Source: Thermoanaerobacterales bacterium (GTDB taxonomy: Bacteria; Bacillota; Thermosediminibacteria; Thermosediminibacterales; Tepidanaerobacteraceae). From it: a DNA stretch of 64,000 nucleotides. Position 1 is the stretch's first letter. Each line of letters opens with the position of its first letter. The notes beneath the pieces are model-generated. The model searched no databases and had not been told where the DNA came from. It worked only from the letters and a program-made list of their open reading frames with translations. This document shows, piece by piece, positions 33,600 through 42,483 of the stretch. Location of the stretch: positions 1 through 64,000 of the forward strand of contig DUMA01000018.1 in the NCBI GenBank assembly GCA_012840135.1. The letters are read 5' to 3'. The translations under genes and the position numbers were made by a program.

Positions 33600-34829
33600 A
33601 TGAAAACATTGTATCTCGATTGCTTTTCAGGCATCAGCGGGGACATGTTTCTGGGTGCCATGCTAGACCTGGGCCTTGATGAAAAAATTTTTTTGGACGA
33701 ACTGCACAAACTGCCCCTGGAAGGTTACGAAGTGGAAATAAAGAAATCAGAAAACGGCGGTGTTGTCGGGACCGATGTCTGCGTAAAAGCCCACGAACAC
33801 CATCCTCATCGAGGGTTGAAGCACATATATGAAATAATCGACAGTAGCGGCCTCAAACCCGAGGTAAAGCAAAAGAGCAAGGATGCTTTTTTAAGGCTTG
33901 CTACAGCCGAAGGTAAAATCCACGGTAAATCCCCGGAACAAATCCACTTCCATGAGGTGGGGGCCGTGGATTCCATAGTGGACATAGTGGGTGCGTTCAT
34001 CCTGATGGATATGCTCAAGCCGGATAGAGTCTATGCTTCTTCGGTCAATGTGGGTTCCGGCACAGTAAAATGCGCCCATGGAATCCTGCCCGTTCCCGCA
34101 CCGGCCACGATGGAGCTGCTGCAGGGAGTGCCGGTATATTCCAGGGGCGAGGAAGGCGAACTTACCACTCCCACGGGAGCTTTGCTACTTTCGACCTTTG
34201 TAGACGAATTCGGCTCCATACCGGCCGGATCTATCCAAAAGACCGGCTACGGTCTGGGCAAAGCCCGGCGAAACTCTCCCAACGTGCTCAGGGCTGTGCT
34301 GATAGAGCAGGTGGAGGTTCATGGGGACGATAGCGCTGCGCCGTCGCTACCGGGCGGCCTCTGCTGCCGAGACGGTTTTGACCATGACCGGGTGGCCGTG
34401 CTGGAAGCCAACATCGATGACATGAATCCCCAGCTTTACGATGAAGTCATGGAATGCCTTTTTGAAAAGGGCGCCCTGGACGTGTATCTCACTCCTATAA
34501 TCATGAAAAAAACCCGCCCGGCGGTGAAGCTCACCTGTATATGCCCGGAAGACAAAAAAGGTTTGCTTATAAAGGCCATGTTAGAAAATACCACCACCCT
34601 GGGAGTACGGGAGATAGAAATGGACCGCACCAAACTTTTCAGGGAAATAAAAAAGGTAAACACATCCCTGGGGGAGATCCATGTCAAGATTTCTAAAAGA
34701 GGAAATAAAGTTATAAGGATGAGTCCAGAATATGAAGATTTGAAAAGGCTGGCCAGGCAAAAGGAAAGACCTTTGGCTGAAGTATGGGGGGAAGTCTTAA
34801 AAGAAATAGAACCGGATGACCAAAGATAG
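33600..34829 (+). CDS. larC: Nickel-pincer cofactor biosynthesis protein LarC
   Basis: LarC inserts nickel into the pincer precursor, using CTP. The 409-residue frame is continuous; in Lactobacillus the same protein is split into larC1/larC2 and joined by frameshifting. Start signature YLDCFSGISGDMFLGAMLDLG; His-rich KAHEHHPHRGLKHI (about residue 65); KIHGKSPEQIHFHEVGAVDSIVDIVG; C-terminal half with EANIDDMNPQLYDEVME. ATG 33600 is fixed by an in-frame TGA at 33591, but the nearest good ribosome site (AAGGAGG) is about 35 bases upstream, so the local leader looks disturbed. No larA racemase lies in the window. Confidence 0.94.
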   Translation: MKTLYLDCFSGISGDMFLGAMLDLGLDEKIFLDELHKLPLEGYEVEIKKSENGGVVGTDVCVKAHEHHPHRGLKHIYEIIDSSGLKPEVKQKSKDAFLRLATAEGKIHGKSPEQIHFHEVGAVDSIVDIVGAFILMDMLKPDRVYASSVNVGSGTVKCAHGILPVPAPATMELLQGVPVYSRGEEGELTTPTGALLLSTFVDEFGSIPAGSIQKTGYGLGKARRNSPNVLRAVLIEQVEVHGDDSAAPSLPGGLCCRDGFDHDRVAVLEANIDDMNPQLYDEVMECLFEKGALDVYLTPIIMKKTRPAVKLTCICPEDKKGLLIKAMLENTTTLGVREIEMDRTKLFREIKKVNTSLGEIHVKISKRGNKVIRMSPEYEDLKRLARQKERPLAEVWGEVLKEIEPDDQR

Positions 34830-34873
34830 CAACTAAAGTTTTGTCTATTTATTACAGGTTTCATTTGCCCAAA

Positions 34874-34905
34874 CCATTGTAAAAGACATCTTACAATGGT
34901 ATACT
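34874..34905 (+). promoter_or_regulatory. gltX promoter overlapped by a perfect inverted repeat
   Basis: TTGTAA (34877-34882), 17-base spacer, TATACT (34900-34905). A perfect repeat CCATTGTAA (34874-34882) and TTACAATGG (34891-34899) covers the -35 box and spacer, so a repressor could block the polymerase. No T-box motif is present. Confidence 0.65.
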
Positions 34906-34941
34906 AGTCTAAGAAATCAAGTTCGATAGGAGTGTTTTTTA

Positions 34942-36411
34942 ATGTCGGAAAAAGTTCGGGTGAGATTTGCTCCGAGCCCCACGGGAAGCTTACATATAGG
35001 CGGGGCCAGGACTGCGCTTTTTAATCTTCTTTTTGCACGGCACAACAACGGGACTTTTGTTTTAAGGATAGAAGACACCGATACCGAGCGTTCCACAGAA
35101 GAATCGGCCCGGCAGATAGTAAGATCCCTCAGGTGGTTGGGCCTGGAATGGGATGAGGGGCCCGAAAAGGGCGGAGACCTCGGTCCATACTTTCAATCCC
35201 AGCGCCTGGAACTTTATAAAAAAGAAGCCAAAAGACTTCTGGAGGAGGGCAAGGCTTATTACTGCTACTGTACGCCGGAGGAGCTGGCAGAGCGCCGGGA
35301 GGCTGCGTTGAAGGCGGGTAAGGCTCCCCGTTATGAAGGCTGCTGCCGGGAGCTGACGGAGGAGCAGAAAAAGAAATTCGAAGCCGAAGGCCGCAAACCT
35401 ACTGTAAGAATAAAAGTGCCTCAGGAAGGCCAGACCGTAGTGGACGACTTCATCCGAGGGCAGGTCGTATTTGAAAACTCGGTGCTGGACGATTTCATCA
35501 TATTCAAGTCGAACGGCATACCCACCTACAACTTTGCCTGTGTGGTGGACGACCATGCCATGGGCATAACGCACATCATAAGGGCGGAGGAACATCTTTC
35601 CAATACGCCCAAGCAAATACAGGTGTATAAGGCCCTGGGCTATGATATCCCGCAATTTGCTCATGTCCCCATGATACTGGCCCCCGACCGCAGCAAGCTG
35701 AGCAAGCGCCACGGGGCCACATCGGTGGAGGAATTCAGGGACCAGGGATATCTGGCCGAGGCCATCGTAAACTACCTGACTTTGCTCGGGTGGTCTCCGG
35801 AGGGCAATGAGGAAATCTTCGACCTGGAAAAAGCCGTGAAGGAATTTTCTCTGGAGAGGGTCAACAAAACCGCAGCCATATATGATGTAAAAAAACTAAC
35901 GTGGATAAACGGCCATTACTTGAGGGAACTGGACCTTGATTATATAACAAATCAGGTAATTCCCTTCATGATAAAAAAAGGTATCATCACCGAAGAAGAA
36001 TCTAATAAAAAATATGAATATATCAAGCAGACGGTGGCCATTTCCAGAGACAGGTCCAAAACTCTGGATGAACTGGCCGATTCTATAGCCTTCTTCTTTA
36101 AAGATGTGACTGAATACGAGGAAAAAGGCGTGAAAAAGCATTTTTGTAAAGAAAATGCCGCCGAACTCCTGGTCAAAGGAGCCGAAGCACTGGAAACACT
36201 GGACGAGTTCACCCACGAGTCTACCGAACATGCCTTCAGGAGCCTTACCGAAAGCATGGGACTCAAAGCCGCGGAGCTCATCCACCCCACGCGCCTTGCC
36301 ATCACCGGCAGGACTGTAGGTCCCGGGCTCTTCGAGATAATAGTGCTCCTGGGCAAAGGGGAAACCGTAAAACGCATGAAAAAGGCGGCGGAGTGGATAA
36401 GAAAGCACTAA
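34942..36411 (+). CDS. gltX: Glutamyl-tRNA synthetase
   Basis: Charges tRNA-Glu (and, in many Gram-positives, tRNA-Gln for later amidation). The 489 residues are full length. Class I signatures are [20 protein letters not shown] at the N terminus (HIGH form HIGG) and [11 protein letters not shown] (KMSKS form) at about residue 252; the C-terminal anticodon-binding part begins near 330. ATG 34942 follows TAGGAG. Expression may be controlled by the palindromic promoter site upstream. The 200 bases after it hold no clear gene. Confidence 0.97.
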   Translation: MSEKVRVRFAPSPTGSLHIGGARTALFNLLFARHNNGTFVLRIEDTDTERSTEESARQIVRSLRWLGLEWDEGPEKGGDLGPYFQSQRLELYKKEAKRLLEEGKAYYCYCTPEELAERREAALKAGKAPRYEGCCRELTEEQKKKFEAEGRKPTVRIKVPQEGQTVVDDFIRGQVVFENSVLDDFIIFKSNGIPTYNFACVVDDHAMGITHIIRAEEHLSNTPKQIQVYKALGYDIPQFAHVPMILAPDRSKLSKRHGATSVEEFRDQGYLAEAIVNYLTLLGWSPEGNEEIFDLEKAVKEFSLERVNKTAAIYDVKKLTWINGHYLRELDLDYITNQVIPFMIKKGIITEEESNKKYEYIKQTVAISRDRSKTLDELADSIAFFFKDVTEYEEKGVKKHFCKENAAELLVKGAEALETLDEFTHESTEHAFRSLTESMGLKAAELIHPTRLAITGRTVGPGLFEIIVLLGKGETVKRMKKAAEWIRKH

Positions 36412-36610
36412 TTTCGCCTGTGGTGCTTCCCGTTTCGCACCTCGATGAAGCCCCGGGCCTTAATTTATTCCCAATATAGCTGCCGTCCGCAAGGTTCGGA
36501 TTTAGGAGCGGCCCCCCGCCTTATGTCATGGCTCCGCCGTGCGCCGCGTGCCGCCCTGATCGGCTTTTATGGAAGTATACATTATTAAGCTGGAGGAGAG
36601 ATGTTGGGGC

Positions 36611-37183
36611 ATGGTAAAATTTCCTGCGCGGGAAGAAGCTTTTGCGCTTTTGAAAAAGTACAACCAGAATGAAAGCCTCATCAAACATGCGCTGGCAGTG
36701 GAAGCTGTGATGCGCCACTTCGCTGAGGTGTTTGGGGAAGATGTGGAAAAATGGGGTATTATAGGCCTGGTGCATGACCTGGATTACGAAAAGTACCCCG
36801 AACAGCACTGCAAGAAAGTGAGGGATATACTCACCGAAGAAGGATGGCCTGAAGAATACATAAAGGCCGTCCAGAGCCACGGCTGGAAAATATGCGTCGA
36901 TATAGAACCCACCGAAAGAATGGAGAAGGTACTGTATACCATCGATGAACTGACGGGCCTTATCACCGCTACCGCTCTGGTGCGCCCGGATAAGAGCATC
37001 ATGGGGACCACCGTAAAGTCCGTCAAAAAGAAATGGAAGCAGAAAGGTTTTGCCGCCGGAGTAAATCGTGAAGTCATAGAAGAAGGCGCCAGGATGCTCG
37101 GTATGGATCTGGACTGGATCATCGAGGAGACCATCAAAGGTATGCAGAAGGTGGCCGGTGAAATAGGCCTGAAAGGAGAATAA
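36611..37183 (+). CDS. HD-domain protein (HDIG type)
   Basis: A 190-residue HD-fold protein. The metal motif appears in IIGLVHDLDYEKYPEQH (HD, about residue 55) after an upstream His (SLIKHALAVEAVMRHF), and the later VQSHGW and YTIDELTGLITATALVRP give further HD ligands. Proteins like this are called HDIG-domain predicted hydrolases; substrates are unknown, perhaps nucleotides. ATG 36611 is 11 bases after GGAGGAG; the frame is open upstream to 36569 without a better site. A strong hairpin (37217-37239) follows. Confidence 0.85.
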   Translation: MVKFPAREEAFALLKKYNQNESLIKHALAVEAVMRHFAEVFGEDVEKWGIIGLVHDLDYEKYPEQHCKKVRDILTEEGWPEEYIKAVQSHGWKICVDIEPTERMEKVLYTIDELTGLITATALVRPDKSIMGTTVKSVKKKWKQKGFAAGVNREVIEEGARMLGMDLDWIIEETIKGMQKVAGEIGLKGE

Positions 37184-37216
37184 TCTGAATTAAAAAGCAG
37201 GTTGAAGTGTGTTAAA

Positions 37217-37239
37217 CCCCGGCTGTTCATCAGCCGGGG
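37217..37239 (+). terminator. GC-rich hairpin after the HD gene
   Basis: CCCCGGCTG (37217-37225) pairs with CAGCCGGGG (37231-37239), loop TTCAT. There is no T-run, so it may pause or protect mRNA ends instead of terminating. Confidence 0.5.
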
Positions 37240-37341
37240 GGAATATGCAGGCGCGTTCTGTTCTGAAAGCGGCGCCCGCCGCCGGTTCCGCCCGTACCTG
37301 GGACTGGCTGTGCAGTGCGTGTATTTATATTTGTAGGGCCG

Positions 37342-38004
37342 TCAGAACTCCCTGCTTTCATATATTTTTATGGAAATCGCCAGGGAGATCATTATAATGA
37401 TCAAGGTGAAGCCTGCTGCTGCCAAACCTATTGAGTTCCAATTGGAATGCTGTGTTAAATTCATAAAGTGGTTGATTGTATCCAGACCGGAATGCCTTTT
37501 TATATAATCCGCCAGAAAACCGGGAGCAAAGAACAATCCAAAAAATATGGCCATATCAAAATACCTTGCATTGATTCCGAACTTATAAGCCAGAGGCGTG
37601 TGAAATGAAGCCAGGATGCCTATCATGAAAAATGCTGTTACGAAATCCTGCGGCTTTACATAAGCAAGATCGGGAAATCCCGGGACTGTTTTAAGAATCA
37701 TGCCTACCAACGACATTATCAATATGCCGATAAATATCACGGCGATGTAAAATAAATACCTTGCCATCACCACCTGTCTCCTTGTTACCGGCAGGCTGTT
37801 TATTATTAAATCGCTCTTGTTCTTTTCATCCAGGTTGACGGTATACATGAGGTAAATATAACTTATGGCTACAGAGCCCATGATATATACGAAATCTTTG
37901 AAGACATCCCCCCGAAAGACTATGAAGAAAAACACACTGTATATGATGGATATCAGGGGTGTTTTTTTCTGTACAAGAAAATCCTTTAATACCAGGTTAA
38001 GCAT
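37342..38004 (-). CDS. ABC-2 type transporter permease
   Basis: A 220-residue membrane protein with six predicted helices, of the short ABC-2 permease type. YTVNLDEKNKSDLIINSLPVTRRQVVMARY (here abridged in meaning: a cytosolic loop with the SLPVTRRQVVMARY motif) is typical of YtrC/bacitracin-type exporters. It overlaps the ATPase gene by 8 bases and is last in the operon gntR-ATPase-permease. The exported substrate is unknown; such systems often respond to cell-wall stress or bacteriocins. Confidence 0.88.
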   Translation of the reverse strand: MLNLVLKDFLVQKKTPLISIIYSVFFFIVFRGDVFKDFVYIMGSVAISYIYLMYTVNLDEKNKSDLIINSLPVTRRQVVMARYLFYIAVIFIGILIMSLVGMILKTVPGFPDLAYVKPQDFVTAFFMIGILASFHTPLAYKFGINARYFDMAIFFGLFFAPGFLADYIKRHSGLDTINHFMNLTQHSNWNSIGLAAAGFTLIIIMISLAISIKIYESREF

Positions 38005-38866
38005 TATTATTCCCCCTTACCGTGTATAACATGATATCATCTAAAGTGGGCCTTTCGAAAACCACATTGCTTCCCAGGACCCTTTTGGCTTTTTTCACAT
38101 CCCTGATCAGAGCCTCAAAACCAAACTCGTTCTCTCTTATTCCGATAAACTCCTTCCTGATATCGGCGTTCAGCAGTTCTCTACCGCCCTTTACTATACC
38201 GTAACTTTCCATTACGGCGTCTTTGGTGTCGCTGAACACAACTTCTCCTTTGTTAATAAAAGTAATGTAATCGGCTATCTTTTCCAGATCTTTGGTGATG
38301 TGGGTGGAGAAGAGCACCCCCATGTTTTCGTCCTGCATGAGGTCGGAGAGGATTTCGAGTATTTCCGCCCTGAATACCGGGTCCAGGCCTGATGTGGGTT
38401 CATCCATTAGTATGAGCTCGGCGTGGTGCGACAGGGCCATGGCAATGGAAAACTTCATTTTCATCCCCTTTGAGAGGTCCTTAATCTTTTTCCGGGGAGG
38501 GAGTTCAAATCTCTTTAAATATTTTTGAAAGACAGCTTCATCCCAGTTTGTGTAAAACCTTGCGATGATATATTTCATCTCCTGTACAGTCAGGTCGTCA
38601 TAATAGTGGTTTTCATCATATACGAAGCCTATCCTCTGTTTTATCTCCCTTTCGTTTCTGATACTGTCGAGCCCCTCAAAAAAGATCACCTTTCCGCCGT
38701 CCTTTTTTATCAAATTCATTATCAGCTTAATGGTGGTGGTCTTGCCGGATCCGTTAGGGCCGATGAACCCCATGATATAGCCCCGCTCAAGGCTGAAGCT
38801 GATATCCTTCAATGCAAAGTCTTTAAATTTTTTCTTCAGGTTTTCAACCTTCAGTATAGTGTTCAT
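37997..38866 (-). CDS. ABC transporter ATP-binding protein
   Basis: A 289-residue ATPase that powers the adjacent ABC-2 permease. Walker A GPNGSGKTTTIK (about residue 36), signature LSKGMKMKFSIAMAL, Walker B LILMDEPTSGLDP and the switch His in FSTHITKDLEKIADY are all present. Its ATG overlaps the stop of the GntR gene by 4 bases, and it overlaps the permease gene by 8, so all three are translated together. Confidence 0.93.
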   Translation of the reverse strand: MNTILKVENLKKKFKDFALKDISFSLERGYIMGFIGPNGSGKTTTIKLIMNLIKKDGGKVIFFEGLDSIRNEREIKQRIGFVYDENHYYDDLTVQEMKYIIARFYTNWDEAVFQKYLKRFELPPRKKIKDLSKGMKMKFSIAMALSHHAELILMDEPTSGLDPVFRAEILEILSDLMQDENMGVLFSTHITKDLEKIADYITFINKGEVVFSDTKDAVMESYGIVKGGRELLNADIRKEFIGIRENEFGFEALIRDVKKAKRVLGSNVVFERPTLDDIMLYTVRGNNNA

Positions 38867-39243
38867 TTTTCACCCTCCCTATAAATAAGTTCCAGCATTT
38901 CCTGAAGCTCTGCAAGGCTTAAACCCAATAGCCGCGCGTCTTCCACTGCTTTCTCCAGTTTTTCCTCAAGCATCTTGAGCCGCTTTTCCCGCAGAAGTTC
39001 TTTGTTCTCACCCGATACGAAGCTTCCCTTCCCCCCGACGGTTTCTATGAGGCCTTCTTTCTCCAGCTCCTCATAGGCCCTTTTGGTGGTGATGACACTG
39101 ATCTGGAGTTCTCTGGCAAGACTCCTGATGGAAGGGAGCATATCTCCTGCCGACAGCTCTCCTGTCAGTATCTGATTTTTGATCTGCCTGGCTATCTGTT
39201 CATATATGGGTTCTTTGGATGCATAGGAGATGATGATCTGCAT
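38863..39243 (-). CDS. GntR-family regulator, YtrA subfamily
   Basis: A 126-residue repressor with an N-terminal winged helix (PIYEQIARQIKNQILTGELS through SIRSLARELQISVITTKRAYEELEKEGL) and a short C-terminal dimerisation helix, the YtrA layout. The likely start is ATG 39243, 6 bases after AAGGGGGG; GTG 39249 is possible. YtrA regulators control their own ABC transporter operon, as seen here. A symmetric operator covers the promoter. Confidence 0.92.
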   Translation of the reverse strand: MQIIISYASKEPIYEQIARQIKNQILTGELSAGDMLPSIRSLARELQISVITTKRAYEELEKEGLIETVGGKGSFVSGENKELLREKRLKMLEEKLEKAVEDARLLGLSLAELQEMLELIYREGEK

Positions 39244-39273
39244 AGGCACCCCCCTTCTGTATATAAAGTATTA

Positions 39274-39315
39274 ACCGTATATAAACAGTATATACAGTTT
39301 ATGGTTTGATGTCAA
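39274..39315 (-). promoter_or_regulatory. Promoter and operator of the gntR-ABC operon
   Basis: On the minus strand: TTGACA (39315-39310), 17-base spacer, TATACT (39292-39287), a near-consensus promoter. Overlapping its -10 is an inverted repeat, ACCGTATATA (39274-39283) with TATATACAGT (39289-39298), one mismatch, which fits a GntR/YtrA dimer site for autoregulation. Confidence 0.8.
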
Positions 39316-39913
39316 CAGTTTTACTTTATAAATTCTTTATAAATGCGGGTTAGTTTAATTTATGGAAATAAAAATTACTTTCCATACCGGAGCAAAGAAT
39401 AAAGTCGTTTAAGTGCGGGCCCATCCGGCTTACCGCTCCACTGAAATAACGATACAGAAAAGGTAATAAAGGCTGAAGCGTCCTTCCTGCGCCAGCGGTT
39501 ATAGAGGTGATACGGTACAAATGGTATTTTTGTCCTCTGCCGGTGCCAGTTGGCGGTATGGGGTTTAAATTGATATTTCCTATGACGATTCCATCGGCCT
39601 CGGCGGCGTCGGCGTTCTCATAGCTTCTCTGATGGCCACGAGCCTTGGGAATACGGTGTGGCCTTTGGTGCCGTGGGCGTGGCCGGTGCGCTTGTGCATG
39701 CTGCCGGGGGTTTATTTGCCCGGGGTGAAACTTCCGCCGCCGTTAGAATCTTCAGGGTTTTTCCTTAATCAAAGCCTGAAAGGTATAATTCCCGCTGCAG
39801 TATTCTTTACGGTTATGCTTTTGGGAGGATTAGGCAAAGTTTGCCAAAGCCGACCCCCACACCGAATATATTTCTACGGTATGGGGTATCGGCTACCGGT
39901 AGGAGAAAATAAG
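39316..39913 (+). pseudogene. Decayed region upstream of the kinase remnant
   Basis: About 600 bases without an intact gene. Around 39580-39740 a hydrophobic Gly/Ala-rich stretch reads as GGVGVLIASLMATSLG in one frame and then continues as GVAFGAVGVAGALVHAAGGL in the next frame, as if a membrane protein had suffered a frameshift. The parent family could not be named. The rest shows no motif. Confidence 0.4.
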
Positions 39914-40765
39914 ATGATGGAAAAAAAGCCTCTAAAAGCTCAATTTATTATCAGTTTCATACTCATACTGGCGTTCAGCGTCGCCGCCACCATCGCCACA
40001 TATTTTTTGGGCTTTGTATTGTATGGGAAAATCGAATACAAAAACATGTATCCGGCCAATTATTACGAGAAAAAAATCCCCGACATAGAGGATCATATAA
40101 GGAAGAGGGGGGTGTATATTTTCAGCCGCGCGGGGCAGGCGGCTCTTGAAAAAATCATTCCTGCTGAAGGCATCTCCTACCAGGTGATGGATAGTTCCGG
40201 CCGCCGGATCTACGGCACAGATAAAGAGTTAATCGTAGAGGACCAGAGCCAGCTCTACAGAAAGATAAACACCACTTTCAGCTTAAAAAGAAAGTACGTC
40301 CGGTTGGTGCCGGTAATAGATCCCCAGGGGAAAATAGCCGGTGCCGTATCCCTTTCCTACGCTCTGGCTCCTACTTACCGCAGCTTAACGGATAAAATGT
40401 GGATTTCCATTATATTTTTTGCGGTCATATTTTCCCCGTTTTTTTATGTAATCCTTTTCACCTGGGTGTTCGCAAGGATCTTCGCCAAGAATATCGCAAA
40501 ACCTTTAAATCTGCTGATAGAGGCGTCGGTGAAAATAGGGGAGAAAAACCTGGATTTCGTCATCGACTATGATGCTCCCAATGAACTGGGCAGGCTCTGT
40601 AAAGCATTTAATGAAATGAAGAATGAGCTGGAAAAGTCGCTGGTCCTCCAGTGGAGGATGGAACAGCAGAGGCGGGAGATGCAGGAGACGCTGGCCCATG
40701 ACCTTAAAACGCCGCTTTCCATCATCCAGGGATATGCGGAGGCCCTTAAGGCGGAGCCTGCATAG
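39914..40765 (+). pseudogene. Sensor histidine kinase, C-terminally truncated
   Basis: From ATG 39914 (after GGAG) runs a typical kinase N-terminus: membrane helix (about 10-35), extracytoplasmic sensor region, second helix (about 160-185), HAMP segment (KPLNLLIEASVKIGEKNLDF) and the phosphoacceptor box in TLAHDLKTPLSIIQGYAEAL. The frame ends 6 residues later at TAG 40763, with no ATP-binding domain in any frame downstream. No response regulator lies nearby. A deletion has probably inactivated it; the frame also runs open upstream to 39632 in sequence that does not look coding. Confidence 0.85.
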
Positions 40766-40929
40766 CCTTTGACATAGCAGTTTGTAAGTGATAAATAGAG
40801 TAGGGAATACATGTCGTGTTCGATGAAATCAGAAAAATTTATCAATCCAGACGGAGTGAATAACAGCCCAGGTCACAGTCCCGGGCTTCCTGACTTATAA
40901 GTAAGAAGGTAAAATGGGATATTATTTTC

Positions 40930-41182
40930 CAGCACTCTTTAAATATATGGTCCCGCCAAGCTCACTTTTTAACATCTACATGTGTATGGTGCAAAGCCCT
41001 CTCAATTTTTCAGGCGGAGTAGCTTCCTTCTATAAGTTTTTGCTCCGCCGGGGAAACTTCAGGCATCAATATTTTCAATGAGTTCTTTTGTCTGTTTTCG
41101 AACTTCCTTCGGATTTACACCCCAGTTTGATCTTCAATACTTTTTTCGACTGTTCAGTCTAAATCTCTTTTACGTCCGACAT
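40930..41182 (-). pseudogene. DUF438-type protein remnant with frameshifts
   Basis: On the minus strand a ribosome site (AGGAGG, 41197-41192) precedes ATG 41182, reading MSDVKEI and then a stop. Across at least two frame changes the sequence continues as KKVLKIKLG, VNPKEVRKQTKELIENIDA, SPAEQKLIEG and IERALHHTHVDV, which matches the N-terminal DUF438 pattern (a PAS/hemerythrin-associated domain). One nonsense codon, two frameshifts and further stops show a dead gene. The rest of 41198-41473 shows nothing recognisable. Confidence 0.7.
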
Positions 41183-41473
41183 TTTATACATCCTCCTGAT
41201 GCTGACTGTGATTTCTCAGCTCGAACCGCTCCTCGAGGGCAAATGCCGATTTACCAGACGGCGAAAATCCTGCATGAAACCTTCACGCAATGCCCTGCAC
41301 CAATTTTATCCAACGGTACGGTAGGTTAGCTGATGCAGCCTTTATAATATCACCACGCCCTGATGTAAAAAGTATAACATCTCTCACATATAAGCATGAT
41401 TTTATCAAAATATAGTTTACAAACTATCTGAAAATTGATATCATATTAAGGACGAGTGAAGGGAGGGCATCCT

Positions 41474-41600
41474 ATACCGAACCGGGCTTTCGACTGGTTG
41501 AACCAGGCTATAAAGGATTTGAAGCATGCGGAGGAATCCCGGTGCAGTGGACATCATGAATGGGCGTGTTTTGCCGCCCAGCAGGCGGGAGAAAAAGCCA
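41474..41600 (+). pseudogene. HEPN-domain protein, 5' fragment
   Basis: Reads PNRAFDWLNQAIKDLKHAEE, then WACFAAQQAGEKA, the start of a HEPN-domain protein (partner of minimal nucleotidyltransferases). The expected start codon is ATA (41474-41476) behind GGGAGG, perhaps a mutated ATG; GTG 41456 is the only alternative. The match stops at the GAGAAAAAGCC sequence, where it meets an SDR fragment in another frame. Confidence 0.75.
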
Positions 41601-41714
41601 GAAGATATCGCCAGGGCGTGCCTCTTTCTTACAGCCGATGAGAACAGCTTCATTACCGGGATAAACCTTGTAATCGACGGCGGCATGACCCGAAAGATGA
41701 TCTACGAGCCATAG
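41594..41714 (+). pseudogene. Short-chain dehydrogenase, 3' fragment
   Basis: Forty residues, KKPEDIARACLFLTADENSF then ITGINLVIDGGMTRKMIYEP, are the conserved C-terminal end of an SDR-family oxidoreductase, complete to its stop at 41714. The catalytic Ser-Tyr-Lys part is gone. It is joined directly to the HEPN fragment at a shared GAAAAAGCC, as expected from a deletion between two genes. Confidence 0.8.
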
Positions 41715-41844
41715 AAAACACATTTGACCTTGCAGATACATTTTCGCGGACCCGGATGGAGATTTGCTCCCAAACCCCCATCCCCACCGGAAGGCGAGGG
41801 TTAGCCTTTGACGGGCCCTAGAAATTGTCACTTCAGCGGTAGCG

Positions 41845-42228
41845 CTAGCATAAGGGTTCGGGCCTCTGTATAAAGTGGATTATATTTCCCTCGATGTCTT
41901 TGAAGAATACGGTTTTTACGCCCTTTGCATTTGTGCTCAATTCTGTCAGGATTTCTACGTTATTCTTTAAAAGATTTTCATATTCCTTTTCTATATTGTC
42001 TGTACCGAAAGCCAGATGCCTTATACCCTGGTATTTGTTATTTACACTCTCACTTGAAACTTCCGCAGGATATATTTCGATTAAACCGCCATCCGGTAAC
42101 ATTAGAAAAAAGGTGGGTTTTTCTTTTTTGTTGTCATACACCACTTTGAGATTAAAAAGCCTGACATACCAGTCTTTTAACGCCACCGTGTCTTTTGCGC
42201 AAATTCCCACATGTTCCAGGTTTAACAT
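41845..42228 (-). CDS. VOC/glyoxalase-family protein
   Basis: A 127-residue single-domain protein of the vicinal oxygen chelate fold. HVGICAKDTVALKDWYVRLFNLK, RHLAFGTDNIEKEYENL and FFKDIEGNIIHFIQRP give the His and Glu metal ligands of this superfamily (glyoxalase I, epimerases, resistance proteins). ATG 42228 follows AGGAGAGG. A perfect palindrome lies in its promoter region. Substrate unknown. Confidence 0.85.
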   Translation of the reverse strand: MLNLEHVGICAKDTVALKDWYVRLFNLKVVYDNKKEKPTFFLMLPDGGLIEIYPAEVSSESVNNKYQGIRHLAFGTDNIEKEYENLLKNNVEILTELSTNAKGVKTVFFKDIEGNIIHFIQRPEPLC

Positions 42229-42271
42229 ATGAATCCTCTCCTTTCATGAAAGTTTTGGCAGGTTCATATTA

Positions 42272-42286
42272 TGAGACGACGTCTCA
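42272..42286 (-). promoter_or_regulatory. TetR-type palindromic operator near the VOC gene
   Basis: TGAGACG-A-CGTCTCA is a perfect 15-base palindrome, 44 bases upstream of the VOC start, just downstream of a minus-strand TATTAT-like -10. Its size and form resemble TetR-family operators. No TetR gene is visible in the window. Confidence 0.55.
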
Positions 42287-42483
42287 CTATAATATACATT
42301 CGCTATAAAATTTTAAAATCCTTCCTATTCCCAATATTTTATTTCAAGCTCAGAGGACAGCGAGACCGTGGGGGAAGTTGTGTTTAGTAGAAACCGCCTG
42401 TTTTGACAATTATTGCAATTTACCTTATTGAATGATAATATAAAATTAAGAATACGAAAGTTTTAAAATTAGGTGGTGGCAGG

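Noticed and set aside
34830-34941. A T-box leader before gltX
   Set aside because: The T-box sequence GGGTGGNACCGCG is absent; there is only a promoter-overlapping inverted repeat.
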